Below, piece after piece: positions 18,515 through 27,102 of a stretch of 64,000 nt of DNA. Source of the stretch: an uncultured Eubacteriales bacterium (lineage in GTDB: Bacteria > Bacillota > Clostridia > Oscillospirales > CAG-272). How positions within the stretch are numbered: position 1 is the first letter of the stretch; each line of letters starts with the position of its first letter. The DNA lies in contig CAKRTQ010000003.1 of the NCBI GenBank assembly GCA_934402395.1, positions 62,001-126,000 of the forward strand, written 5' to 3'. The position numbers were made by a program, and so were the translations under genes. The notes beneath the pieces were generated by a model that was given only the letters and a program-made list of their open reading frames with translations, was not told the origin of the DNA and did not search any database.

Positions 18515-18540
18515 AAGTTGATATTTTATGCAAATATCGG
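18493..18540. promoter_or_regulatory. Nested dyad overlapping the promoter (possible operator)
   Basis: Outer arms CCGATATTT (18493-18501) and AAATATCGG (18532-18540), and inner arms ATAAAATA (18508-18515) and TATTTTAT (18522-18529), surround the -10 element and predicted start site. The position is typical of a repressor or MerR-type site. No regulator gene is adjacent. Confidence 0.5.
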
Positions 18541-18690
18541 ACAACAATGCCGCCGCAACGACATCATGAATAAGGTCTCCGAGGCAGTCTCCAAGGGAGG
18601 ATGCGGCTTCGCGACTTCACATCTTTGGTGCGGTGAGGCCTCCCGCCGGCGCAGCTCGTGTCATGCCGGCACGACACGCCGTAAAACAGA
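18541..18690 (+). promoter_or_regulatory. GC-rich structured 5' leader of the ABC-DUF1854 operon
   Basis: The leader contains a closing stem GGGAGG/CCTCCC (18595-18600 with 18639-18644), an inner stem CTTCAC/GTGAGG, then two mutually exclusive options: GCCGGC with GCCGGC, or CGTGTC (18657-18662) with GACACG (18673-18678). A possible eight-codon open frame (18547-18573) precedes them. It does not match a riboswitch class I can recognise. It may be an attenuator, riboswitch or protein-binding leader; no poly-T terminator is visible. Confidence 0.45.
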
Positions 18691-18693
18691 GAA

Positions 18694-20949
18694 ATGAAAG
18701 AACTCTTAATCAACACGGTTTTGAACGACGAAGAGATGAAAAAGCTTCGTTCCCGTGAAGACCCGGCATTCCCCTATTTATTTGCCATCGTAGGCGATAT
18801 TTCGGTAAAATCGGAATATTGCCGCAGCGTTCTGCTCGTAAGCGAAAAAAAGATCGACACATACGAGCTCGACAGCAACCATTTCGGAACTTCCGTAAAC
18901 ATTGCAGACATCGACTCCGCGCAAAACAAACGCATGTACGGAAACGCCATTCTCCGCCTTACGATGAAGAGCGGTGAAACGGTAAACATCTTCCGCTACA
19001 CATTCAGTGTTAACGCGCTCTGCGAGGCGGCAGCCGGCTTCATTGTCAATGTTTCCGGCGGCGAAGATATCGATGAGGCTTATGAGTGCATGAAAGCCGT
19101 GTACGAAAAGCAGCTTTCCGTTTGCCCGAAATGCGGCAGAACGCTCTCTTCTCCGGGAGCGACCTGTATCCACTGCGCGAGCAAGAAGAAGGTAGTTGCA
19201 AAGCTCGGCAAATACCTCGTTCCAGAGGTGAAACAGCTTATATTCTCAATATTGCTTGCCGTGACGTCCACTGCTCTTTCGCTCATTCCCCCGATGCTGA
19301 CCAAAAGCCTTGTTGACGACATTTTGCCCAACAAGAATGCTCAAAAGCTTACATATGTCGCGATCGGACTTATTTCGCTGCACATAATCACGCATCTTAT
19401 CGGCGCGATCCGCGGCACAGTACTGCGTAAGGCAGGCGACAGAATCATTCTTTCGCTGCGAAACGACGTTTACGAAAAAGCGCAGTATCTTCCCATGCGT
19501 TTTTACGATAAGACCTCGACAGGCGCCGTGATAAACCGGATAAGCGGCGACAGCAACACACTTCTCGGCTTCATGCTGCGTATCACGCAGGAAGTCGTTG
19601 TTGAGTTCTTCAAAATGATAGGCATTATTGTCGTAATGCTTATAATGAACCCGCGCCTTACCCTGCTCTCTCTAATCCCCGTACCGCTCGTGGTCATATT
19701 CGCCAGAGTTTTCGGTAAAAAGATCAGACCCTTCTATCTGCGCATCTGGCGTCGTTGGACCGCCGTAGCATCCGTTCTTACCGATACGATTCCCGGAATA
19801 CGCGTTGTCAAGTCCTTCACCAATGAAGAAGGCACTACAAACCGCTTCAAAAAAGAGAATCAGGATTGGTATGAGACCGACGCCAAGGCATCAGCTATAC
19901 TCAATGCTTTTCCCGCCATCGTCAACACACTCATAAGCATAGGATCCGTCATGATATGGGCTTTCGGCGGAAGAATGGTCATAAACGGCAGTTCGGAGCT
20001 GACACCCGGTCTTCTCGTTTCCTTCATTTCCTATGCGTCGATGTTTTACGGTCCGGTAAACTTCTTCGCCAATCTTTACGATTCGTATCAGTCCGCGTTG
20101 GCATCGTCCGAGCGTATACTTGACATACTCGATGCGGAGCCCGAACACGATTTCGGAAAAGGACACGTCCTGCCCGAAATGAAGGGCAAGATCGAATTCA
20201 AAAATGTCAGCTTTTCGTTCGACCGCACCAAGAAGACCCTCAAAAACATAAATCTGACCATTGAACCCGGCGATATCGTCGGAATCGTCGGAACGACAGG
20301 CTCCGGAAAGTCAACGCTCATCAACCTCTTCATGAGGTATTACGATCACTATGACGGAGATATTCTGGTCGACGGCGTGAACATCAAGGATATCGATATG
20401 CATTATTACCGTGGGCAGATAGGCTTTGTTCAACAGGAGCCGCTCATGTTCCACGATACGATATTCAACAATATTGCATACGGGATCGAAAACTGCCCCG
20501 TTGAGCGCGTGCTCCAGGCAGCCGATATCGCAAACGCACACGAATTTATCGTGCGTCAGCCGGACGGCTATGACGCTGTTCTCGGAGAGCGCGGTGTCGG
20601 TCTTTCCGGCGGCGAAAGGCAGCGTGTTTCTATCGCACGCGCAATGCTCAAAAATCCGAGTATTCTTGTTTTTGACGAAGCGACCGCATCGGTCGACTCC
20701 GAGACAGAGCACCTGATCCAGGAGGCTATCGAGCGGCTGATCTCCGGCAGAACGACTATAATGATAGCTCACCGTCTCTCAACGCTCAGTAAGGCGAACA
20801 AGATCGTGGTCGTTGACAACGGAGAGATAATCGAATGCGGCTCGCCCGAGGAGCTGCTTGCCGCCAAGGGAAAATACTACCGTCTGGTTGAGATCCAGTC
20901 CATGTCGGACAAGCTGACCCGCGCCAAAGCGGAAAGCCGTTTTGATTGA
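18694..20949 (+). CDS. ABC exporter with N-terminal sensor-like domain and zinc ribbon
   Basis: A 751-residue protein. Residues 1-135 form an unusual beta-rich domain (VLLVSEKKIDTYELD, LRLTMKSGETVNIF), reminiscent of PH-like domains. A zinc ribbon follows: Cys144-x2-Cys147 and Cys158-x2-Cys161. Six helices of a type IV exporter span about 175-460. The ATPase has Walker A GTTGSGKST (533-541), signature LSGGE (637-641), Walker B ILVFDEA and H-loop AHRLS. Known parallel: ABC exporters with such N-terminal extensions are found beside DUF1854 genes in other bacteria, some annotated as cyanophycin-metabolism-associated. Here DUF1854 follows by 13 bases, but no cyanophycin gene is seen. Substrate unknown. 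Confidence 0.88.
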   Translation: MKELLINTVLNDEEMKKLRSREDPAFPYLFAIVGDISVKSEYCRSVLLVSEKKIDTYELDSNHFGTSVNIADIDSAQNKRMYGNAILRLTMKSGETVNIFRYTFSVNALCEAAAGFIVNVSGGEDIDEAYECMKAVYEKQLSVCPKCGRTLSSPGATCIHCASKKKVVAKLGKYLVPEVKQLIFSILLAVTSTALSLIPPMLTKSLVDDILPNKNAQKLTYVAIGLISLHIITHLIGAIRGTVLRKAGDRIILSLRNDVYEKAQYLPMRFYDKTSTGAVINRISGDSNTLLGFMLRITQEVVVEFFKMIGIIVVMLIMNPRLTLLSLIPVPLVVIFARVFGKKIRPFYLRIWRRWTAVASVLTDTIPGIRVVKSFTNEEGTTNRFKKENQDWYETDAKASAILNAFPAIVNTLISIGSVMIWAFGGRMVINGSSELTPGLLVSFISYASMFYGPVNFFANLYDSYQSALASSERILDILDAEPEHDFGKGHVLPEMKGKIEFKNVSFSFDRTKKTLKNINLTIEPGDIVGIVGTTGSGKSTLINLFMRYYDHYDGDILVDGVNIKDIDMHYYRGQIGFVQQEPLMFHDTIFNNIAYGIENCPVERVLQAADIANAHEFIVRQPDGYDAVLGERGVGLSGGERQRVSIARAMLKNPSILVFDEATASVDSETEHLIQEAIERLISGRTTIMIAHRLSTLSKANKIVVVDNGEIIECGSPEELLAAKGKYYRLVEIQSMSDKLTRAKAESRFD

Positions 20950-20962
20950 GGAGGCGATATCC

Positions 20963-21448
20963 ATGGCAATGAAATTTCTTGATAAGACAGCAAAAATACG
21001 TCTGACAGACGTTTTTAACGTGTCCCTAACTCTCGGCGACGGAACCAAATACACCGAGGTGGAGCTTCGCCGCCTGTTTCCGATTTCAGACAGAGATCAT
21101 TATATATCCCTCATAGACAAGGATGAAAAACAGATCGCCATGATACGCAGCTATGACGACCTGACGCCGGAATCCGCCGCAGCCGTAAAGGCGTGCTTCA
21201 ACGATTATTATCTGATCCCGAAGATCACAAAGATTCACGAATGCTCCGATGCCACCGGCGCTTTGATAATGAAAGTCGATACCGACCACGGATATGTTGA
21301 ATTCCGCATCCGCAACCGTCACAGCGATATGAAAATATATCCCGAGGACCGCGTGATAATACGCGATTCGAGTGATAACAGATATGAAATAGAAAGTCTC
21401 GCGTCTCTTGACCGCAAGAGCTGGATACTTATTTCAAGTTTTCTCTGA
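20963..21448 (+). CDS. DUF1854 domain protein, partner of the ABC exporter
   Basis: A 161-residue protein. DUF1854 hallmarks are visible: RRLFPISDRDHYISLID early, IRSYDDLTPESAAAV in the middle, the segment LIPKITKI, then an acidic strand VDTDHGYVEF and a C-terminal IESLASLDRKSWI. The ATG at 20963 has GAGGAGG eight bases upstream; an earlier in-frame start overlaps the ABC stop. No signal or membrane segment, so it is cytoplasmic. In other bacteria it sits beside ABC exporters of the same build. I infer it regulates or loads the exporter; its biochemical role is not established. Confidence 0.85.
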   Translation: MAMKFLDKTAKIRLTDVFNVSLTLGDGTKYTEVELRRLFPISDRDHYISLIDKDEKQIAMIRSYDDLTPESAAAVKACFNDYYLIPKITKIHECSDATGALIMKVDTDHGYVEFRIRNRHSDMKIYPEDRVIIRDSSDNRYEIESLASLDRKSWILISSFL

Positions 21449-21453
21449 TTCTG

Positions 21454-21509
21454 CAATACAAAAACCGCAGCTTCCGTGCCGTTGCACGGAAGCTGCGGTT
21501 TTTGTATTG
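21454..21509. terminator. Strong intrinsic terminator after DUF1854
   Basis: A perfect 26-bp inverted repeat (21454-21479 and 21484-21509) with a four-base loop; a GC core is flanked by A-run and T-run, so it works in both directions. Its right end overlaps the -35 element of the next gene. Confidence 0.95.
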
Positions 21510-21535
21510 ACTTATTCGGTGCAAAGTGTTATAAT
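21507..21535 (+). promoter_or_regulatory. Sigma-A type promoter for the MATE exporter
   Basis: TTGACT (21507-21512), 17 bases, TATAAT (21530-21535), 42 bases before the start. The -35 overlaps the end of the upstream terminator stem. Confidence 0.85.
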
Positions 21536-21577
21536 ATTATAATGCATTAATTATACATTAAGGAATTCATTTTTGGC

Positions 21578-22927
21578 ATGGAAAGCGATAAACTCGGCAA
21601 AGAACCGATGGGGCGGCTCATTTTCAGAATAACGCTGCCCACGGTAACGGCACAGCTCGTAAACCTCCTTTATAACATTGTTGACCGCATATTTATCGGT
21701 CATATGCCGCTTGTGGGCGACACTGCGCTGACAGGCGTCGGAGTAGTCCACCCGATCATTGTTATTATATCGGCATTCAGTGCGTTTTTCGGCAACGGCG
21801 GCGCGCCGCTTGCAGCCATAGCTCTCGGGAAAGGTGACCGCGAACGCGCAGAGAAAATACTCGGCAACTGCGTGACCATGCTTACCGTGCTTTCATTTCT
21901 GCTGCCAACACTGGTTTTTATATTCATGAAACCGCTGCTTTACGCAATAGGCGCCAGTGAAGCGACTTTCGGATTTGCTACAGATTATCTTTCGATATAT
22001 CTTCTCGGTACGATCTCGGTGCTGCTCACCATGGGACTTGCGCCGTTCATTGTCGCACAAGGACGCTCTCGGCTCGTCATGATCGCCACCGTAGCATCTG
22101 CGACGGCAAATATCGTGCTTGACTGGATCTTTGTAAGCGTCCTGTCATGGGGTGTGCGCGGAGCCGCGATCGCTACCGTAGCATCGCAGACAATAAGCGC
22201 CGTGTGGTTTTTGCTCTTTCTTTGCCGGAAGGCTGACTCGATCGTACTCAAGCCCGCCAACCTCAGGCTCAATACACGTATACTCGGTTCTATCGCCGCA
22301 CTCGGTGTTTCACCATTCGTTATGTCAAGCACCGAAAGCCTTATAGGATTTGTAATGAACCGCGGGCTTCAAAGCTATGGCGGTGACGTATATGTCGGCT
22401 GCCTTACGGTAATGCAAAGCGTCATGCAGTTCGTAAGCGTTCCCATGAGCGGATTCACGCAGGGCGTAACTCCGGTGCTCAGCTACAATTACGGCGCAGG
22501 AAAACGCGACCGCGTAGTAAAAGGGATGAAGATCATCTTCTCTGTCATGGTTGCATACAACTTTGTTATCGTACTTTCGTCAATGCTCTTCCCCGGCTTC
22601 TTTGCAAGGATATTCACCGACAAGGAAGCACTTATCGAGCTTACGGTAAAGTCAATGCCTGTATTCATGTCCGGCATGCTTATTTTCGGCATTCAACGAA
22701 GCTGCCAGACCGTATTCGTAGCGCTTGAACAAGCCGGATCATCGCTTATCGTTGCTCTGCTGCGCAAAGTGATACTGCTTGTCCCGCTTGCGGTAATCCT
22801 TCCGCGACTCGGGCTCGGTGCATTCGGAATATACCTTTCCGAGCCTATAGCCGACGCCGTAGCCGCAACGATATGCGGAATACTGTTTATCTGCAAATAC
22901 AAGAAGATGCTCGCAAAGTGCGTCTGA
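21578..22927 (+). CDS. MATE family multidrug/metabolite efflux transporter
   Basis: A 449-residue protein with twelve hydrophobic segments in two similar halves. Family marks: PTVTAQLVNLLYNIVDRIFIG near the N-terminus (shortened: LVNLLYNIVDRIFIG) and GFTQGVTPVLSYNYGA in the second half. Known role: cation-coupled antiport of drugs or metabolites. The SD-like AAGGA lies 13 bases upstream, a rather long spacing. It has its own promoter directly after the DUF1854 terminator, so it is a separate unit from the ABC pair, although the helicase gene follows by 42 bases. Confidence 0.93.
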   Translation: MESDKLGKEPMGRLIFRITLPTVTAQLVNLLYNIVDRIFIGHMPLVGDTALTGVGVVHPIIVIISAFSAFFGNGGAPLAAIALGKGDRERAEKILGNCVTMLTVLSFLLPTLVFIFMKPLLYAIGASEATFGFATDYLSIYLLGTISVLLTMGLAPFIVAQGRSRLVMIATVASATANIVLDWIFVSVLSWGVRGAAIATVASQTISAVWFLLFLCRKADSIVLKPANLRLNTRILGSIAALGVSPFVMSSTESLIGFVMNRGLQSYGGDVYVGCLTVMQSVMQFVSVPMSGFTQGVTPVLSYNYGAGKRDRVVKGMKIIFSVMVAYNFVIVLSSMLFPGFFARIFTDKEALIELTVKSMPVFMSGMLIFGIQRSCQTVFVALEQAGSSLIVALLRKVILLVPLAVILPRLGLGAFGIYLSEPIADAVAATICGILFICKYKKMLAKCV

Positions 22928-22969
22928 AAACGCTGTGAAGCTGCTTTACTGCCGCGTAGGAGGGATCGA

Positions 22970-25417
22970 GTGAGATTTGACCGCGATAAAAACACACTTT
23001 TCATCGGTGTGCGCGAGCTTTGCAGAATTGCATATACGTCCGGGGACATTGATGTCCGCCGTCCGGCTCCCGAATCATTTGCCGATAATCACGGAGCGAT
23101 CCAATCCGCCGCAGGTGAAGCCGCCGAAATCGAACGCAAGCTTGAGATCACATTACCGTTTTGCGGCTTTGAAATAAAGCTGCAAGGAAGAGCCGATATA
23201 GTTCATCCGGCTGTAAGCGACGGCGAAAAATCACTGCCGCCTGAGGTTGAAGAAGTAAAGACCGTTCCTCCGCAAATGCTTGGCGGTGCTCCGGCGGAAA
23301 TACATCTCGCTCAGATGAAGCTGTATGCCTGTATGTTGGCAGAAGAAACAAATATACGGCAAGTCGTGTGCAGACTTACGTATGTTTCTCCGGATGGAGC
23401 AAAAAGGCGTTCATTTGTAAAAACACATCCGGCGGACGACCTTTGGTTTTACCTCAATGCAACACTTGAACGCGCAAAGTTCCGTTTGTGCGATGAGCGG
23501 GACAGAACCCTGATACGCCGCGCATCGATAGAAACTATGCGTTTTCCCTACACCGGACTTCGACCGGGGCAGGAGGAACTGATAAATTCGGTCTACACTG
23601 CAATAAAGTCGCGGCGCCGGCTGTTTGCTTCCGCCCCAACAGGGATTGGAAAAACAGTTTCTGCATTATACGGCGCGGTACGCGCTGTCGGCAAAGGCTT
23701 CGGCGACAGAATATTCTATCTTACAGCCAAGGCGAGTACACGGCGCGAGGCATTCCGCGCAGCCGCCGCACTGTCGGGCGCGGGACTTATGCTGCGGACC
23801 GTCACTCTGTTTTCGCGCGAGCAATGCTGTATCAATCCAATGACCCTTACGTCCGGCGGCGGGTGCGGCAGCCTTTACTGCCATCCGGATGCCTGTCCGT
23901 TTGCACGAGGATATTACTCGCGTTGCGAAAACGTAATAGCGGCACTCACCGAAAAATATCACGGCTTTACACGTTCGGTCATAATGGCGGCAGCCACCGC
24001 CGCCGGCGTTTGTCCGTACGAGCTGTCGCTTGACCTTTCCGAGCTTTGCGACATAATAATCTGTGACTACAATTACGTTTTTGACCCTTCCGTGAGGCTA
24101 CGCAGATATTTTTCGGATGACTCAACGGTCGATCCGATCATGTTGGTGGATGAAGCGCACAACCTGCCCGAACGCGCTCGCGATATCTACTCCGCAGACT
24201 TCAGCACGGCATACCTTACTGCGTTTTCGGCATATCTTCCGGTATTGGGAGAAAAAATATCAAAAAGCACGGGTGAGCTTTCAGAATACCTCGAAAAACT
24301 GAAAAAGCTGTGCGCAGACAATCTTTACAAGAATGACGACGGCACCGATATCGGCTACTATGTCGGACGCGATATACCGCGCGGCGCCGGCGACAGAATA
24401 AATTCACTCGGTGAGGCATGCGACGCATTTTTGCGGACTAACGCCGGCGGTGCAACGCCCGAAGCTTCGCCTGCCATAAGTGCCTGCTCAGGGATGGCGC
24501 GTATATGCCGCAAATGGCGTTCGGCATCAGACAGATATGACGACAGATACCGCACTTATATCGATGTATCGGGCGGCAACGTGCTCGTCCGGCAGTACTG
24601 CCTCGATCCTGCGGCTGCGCTTGACTCTGCGATGAGCCGTGTACGTTCCGCAGTTTTCTTTTCGGCAACACTTGCTCCGTTCGAATATTTTCAGGACATT
24701 CTCGGCGGCGGAAAAAATCCAATGTCTCTTTGCCTTTCCTCACCGTTCCCAACCGAAAACCTTTTCCTCGCCGCTATATCCTCAATAAGTACGCGGTACG
24801 ATGACAGAGAGAAATCGGCAGGGCGCATGGCAACGTTGATCGCCGCCACGGTGTCGGCACGAAAAGGAAACTACATTGTTTACTTTCCGTCATACAGATA
24901 TCTTGACGCCGTATTCGAACGGTTTACAAAAAAGCATCCGTCAGTCAAAGTGATAAAACAAACGCTCCATATGTCACCGGCAGAGAGAGAGAGCTTCATC
25001 GCCTTCTTCGGCGATGATTCCGACACACTGCGGATAGGCTTTTGCGTACTCGGCGGAAGCTTTTCGGAGGGTGTCGATCTTCCCGGCAACCGCCTTATCG
25101 GTGTGATAATCGCAGGCGTAGGGCTTCCCGGTCTTTCGTTTGAAAGGAATCTCATTCGCGATTACTATGAAAACAAAGTCGAGGACGGATACAATTATGC
25201 ATACACCTACCCAGGTATGAACCGCGTGCTCCAGGCAGCGGGACGTGTCATAAGACGTCCCGATGACCGCGGCGTCGTCATACTCGCCGATGACAGATAC
25301 ACATCCCCTCCTTACACCGGACTTTATCCCCCGCATTGGGAGCGGATAAAACGGGTCGATGACATAAAAGACCTGCCTCAAATGCTTCGCGAATTCTGGA
25401 AGCGCACGGAACAATAG
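22970..25417 (+). CDS. PD-(D/E)XK nuclease fused to XPD/DinG-type DNA helicase
   Basis: An 815-residue protein starting at a GTG with AGGAGG seven bases upstream. The N-terminal 180 residues look like a RecB/Cas4-type nuclease: GRAD (73-76), EVK (95-97) and a helix with Gln115. The helicase follows: Walker A APTGIGKT (222-229), DEAH (394-397), and motif VI QAAGRVIRRP near the end. Cysteines at 286/287, 304, 309 and 348 (in VCPYELS) fit the iron-sulfur cluster of XPD/Rad3 helicases. Known family: COG1199 helicases in DNA repair; fused versions occur in Clostridia. Role inferred as repair or recombination, with defence as an alternative. Confidence 0.88.
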   Translation: MRFDRDKNTLFIGVRELCRIAYTSGDIDVRRPAPESFADNHGAIQSAAGEAAEIERKLEITLPFCGFEIKLQGRADIVHPAVSDGEKSLPPEVEEVKTVPPQMLGGAPAEIHLAQMKLYACMLAEETNIRQVVCRLTYVSPDGAKRRSFVKTHPADDLWFYLNATLERAKFRLCDERDRTLIRRASIETMRFPYTGLRPGQEELINSVYTAIKSRRRLFASAPTGIGKTVSALYGAVRAVGKGFGDRIFYLTAKASTRREAFRAAAALSGAGLMLRTVTLFSREQCCINPMTLTSGGGCGSLYCHPDACPFARGYYSRCENVIAALTEKYHGFTRSVIMAAATAAGVCPYELSLDLSELCDIIICDYNYVFDPSVRLRRYFSDDSTVDPIMLVDEAHNLPERARDIYSADFSTAYLTAFSAYLPVLGEKISKSTGELSEYLEKLKKLCADNLYKNDDGTDIGYYVGRDIPRGAGDRINSLGEACDAFLRTNAGGATPEASPAISACSGMARICRKWRSASDRYDDRYRTYIDVSGGNVLVRQYCLDPAAALDSAMSRVRSAVFFSATLAPFEYFQDILGGGKNPMSLCLSSPFPTENLFLAAISSISTRYDDREKSAGRMATLIAATVSARKGNYIVYFPSYRYLDAVFERFTKKHPSVKVIKQTLHMSPAERESFIAFFGDDSDTLRIGFCVLGGSFSEGVDLPGNRLIGVIIAGVGLPGLSFERNLIRDYYENKVEDGYNYAYTYPGMNRVLQAAGRVIRRPDDRGVVILADDRYTSPPYTGLYPPHWERIKRVDDIKDLPQMLREFWKRTEQ

Positions 25418-25478
25418 CACTTGCGGACTTTAAATTTGAAATAATCGCAAACATTTTTGCAATTTTTGATTTTTAATC

Positions 25479-25507
25479 TTGCTTATCGAGTAGATATATG
25501 CTATAAT
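25479..25507 (+). promoter_or_regulatory. Sigma-A type promoter for asnS
   Basis: TTGCTT (25479-25484), 17 bases, TATAAT (25502-25507). The leader to the asnS start is about 105 bases; no T-box sequence (AGGGTGG-type) is seen in it. Confidence 0.75.
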
Positions 25508-25617
25508 ATCGGTTGTTGCATCGCGCATGGTTGCAAAATGCACAGTCCGGAATTGCACGGCATATATTGATTAAAAAAAACAAAACGCTGTGTCAAGCAA
25601 AAGAAAGGACATAAAAA

Positions 25618-27012
25618 ATGAAACGCACTGAAATCAAACAGCTTTACAACGATCCCGCCGCATTTACCGCCGAAGAGCTCACCGTCGCAGGTTGGGCAAG
25701 AACAATACGTTCAAGTAATTTATTCGGCTTTATCGAACTCAATGACGGATCGTACTTCAAAAACCTTCAGGTCGTCATAGAGGAATCAAAGCTCGCAAAC
25801 TACCGCGAAATAATAAAACAGAATGTCGGCGCATCCTTTGTCATCAAAGGAATGCTTGTGCTGACCCCCGAGGCAAAGCAGCCGTTTGAACTCAAAGCGA
25901 ACAGCGTGGAGCTTGAGGGCGCATCATCTCCCGATTACCCGCTTCAGAAGAAAAAACACAGCTTTGAATATCTGCGCACCATAGCGCATCTCCGCCCCAG
26001 GAGCAACACCTTCAATGCAGTTTTCCGCGTCCGTTCCTGCGTGGCATATGCCATACACAGCTTTTTCCACGAGCGCGGATTCGTGTACGTTCATACCCCG
26101 CTCATAACCGGCTCCGACTGCGAGGGTGCGGGAGAAATGTTCCAGGTGACGACTCTTGACATAAACGATCCGCCGCGCACGCCCGACGGTAACGTTGACT
26201 ATTCCAAGGACTTTTTCGGCAAAAAAACCGGACTCACCGTTTCCGGTCAGCTCAATGTCGAAACATTTGCCATGGCGTTTGCCAATGTTTACACCTTCGG
26301 ACCTACGTTCCGCGCAGAACGCTCATACACGCAGCGCCATGCCGCAGAATTCTGGATGGTGGAACCCGAAATGGCTTTTGCCGATCTCAACGATTACATG
26401 GACACGGCAGAGGCAATGGTGAAATACGTTATCAAAGCCGTTCTCAAAGAATGCCCCGCAGAGGTCGAATTCTTCAACAAATTCATCGACAATACCCTGC
26501 TTGACCGTCTGAATGCATTGGTTTCAAGCGATTTCGGCAGAGTAAGCTACACCGAGGCTGTCGATTTACTGCTTAAAAGCGGACAAAAATTCGATTACCC
26601 CGTCAAATGGGGCATCGATCTTCAGACAGAACATGAAAGATACCTTACCGAGCAGATATTCAAAAAGCCTGTATTCGTTACAGATTATCCGCGCGAGATC
26701 AAAGCGTTTTATATGCGTCAGAACGATGACGGAAAGACAGTTGCCGCCGCAGATATGCTCGTTCCCGGCGTCGGCGAGCTGATAGGCGGCTCGCAGCGCG
26801 AGGAGCGTCTTGACAAACTTGAAGAAGCCATAAACAGATTTGGTCTTGACCCCGAACAATACAGTTGGTACTGCGATCTCCGCCGTTACGGCGGAACCAA
26901 GCACGCCGGCTTCGGTCTCGGCTTTGAGCGAATGATAATGTATGTGACAGGCATATCCAACATACGCGATGTTGAGGCATTCCCGCGCACAACAGGCAGC
27001 GCCGATTTCTGA
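25618..27012 (+). CDS. asnS: Asparaginyl-tRNA synthetase
   Basis: A 464-residue class IIb synthetase. An N-terminal OB fold binds the anticodon ([19 protein letters not shown], shortened: [15 protein letters not shown]). The catalytic part has GPTFRAERS (motif 2) and GFGLGFERM (motif 3). AAAGG lies nine bases before the ATG. It charges tRNA-Asn directly. The next gene, an aminotransferase, starts 90 bases later after a small hairpin (27014-27040) with no T-run, so the two may be co-transcribed. Confidence 0.97.
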   Translation: MKRTEIKQLYNDPAAFTAEELTVAGWARTIRSSNLFGFIELNDGSYFKNLQVVIEESKLANYREIIKQNVGASFVIKGMLVLTPEAKQPFELKANSVELEGASSPDYPLQKKKHSFEYLRTIAHLRPRSNTFNAVFRVRSCVAYAIHSFFHERGFVYVHTPLITGSDCEGAGEMFQVTTLDINDPPRTPDGNVDYSKDFFGKKTGLTVSGQLNVETFAMAFANVYTFGPTFRAERSYTQRHAAEFWMVEPEMAFADLNDYMDTAEAMVKYVIKAVLKECPAEVEFFNKFIDNTLLDRLNALVSSDFGRVSYTEAVDLLLKSGQKFDYPVKWGIDLQTEHERYLTEQIFKKPVFVTDYPREIKAFYMRQNDDGKTVAAADMLVPGVGELIGGSQREERLDKLEEAINRFGLDPEQYSWYCDLRRYGGTKHAGFGLGFERMIMYVTGISNIRDVEAFPRTTGSADF

Positions 27013-27102
27013 TATTCCTCCCCGGCACGGGAGGCGGAATGCTATATAAATACGATACGGATCGGGAGCACCTCTTCGATCCATCTGAAAGGTTGATTAT
27101 CA

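Noticed and set aside
25508..25617. Possible T-box leader before asnS
   Set aside because: No T-box consensus, specifier loop or terminator/antiterminator pair could be seen in the 110-base leader.
27014..27040. Hairpin between asnS and the aminotransferase as a terminator
   Set aside because: Stem is interrupted and no T-run follows; read-through is more likely.
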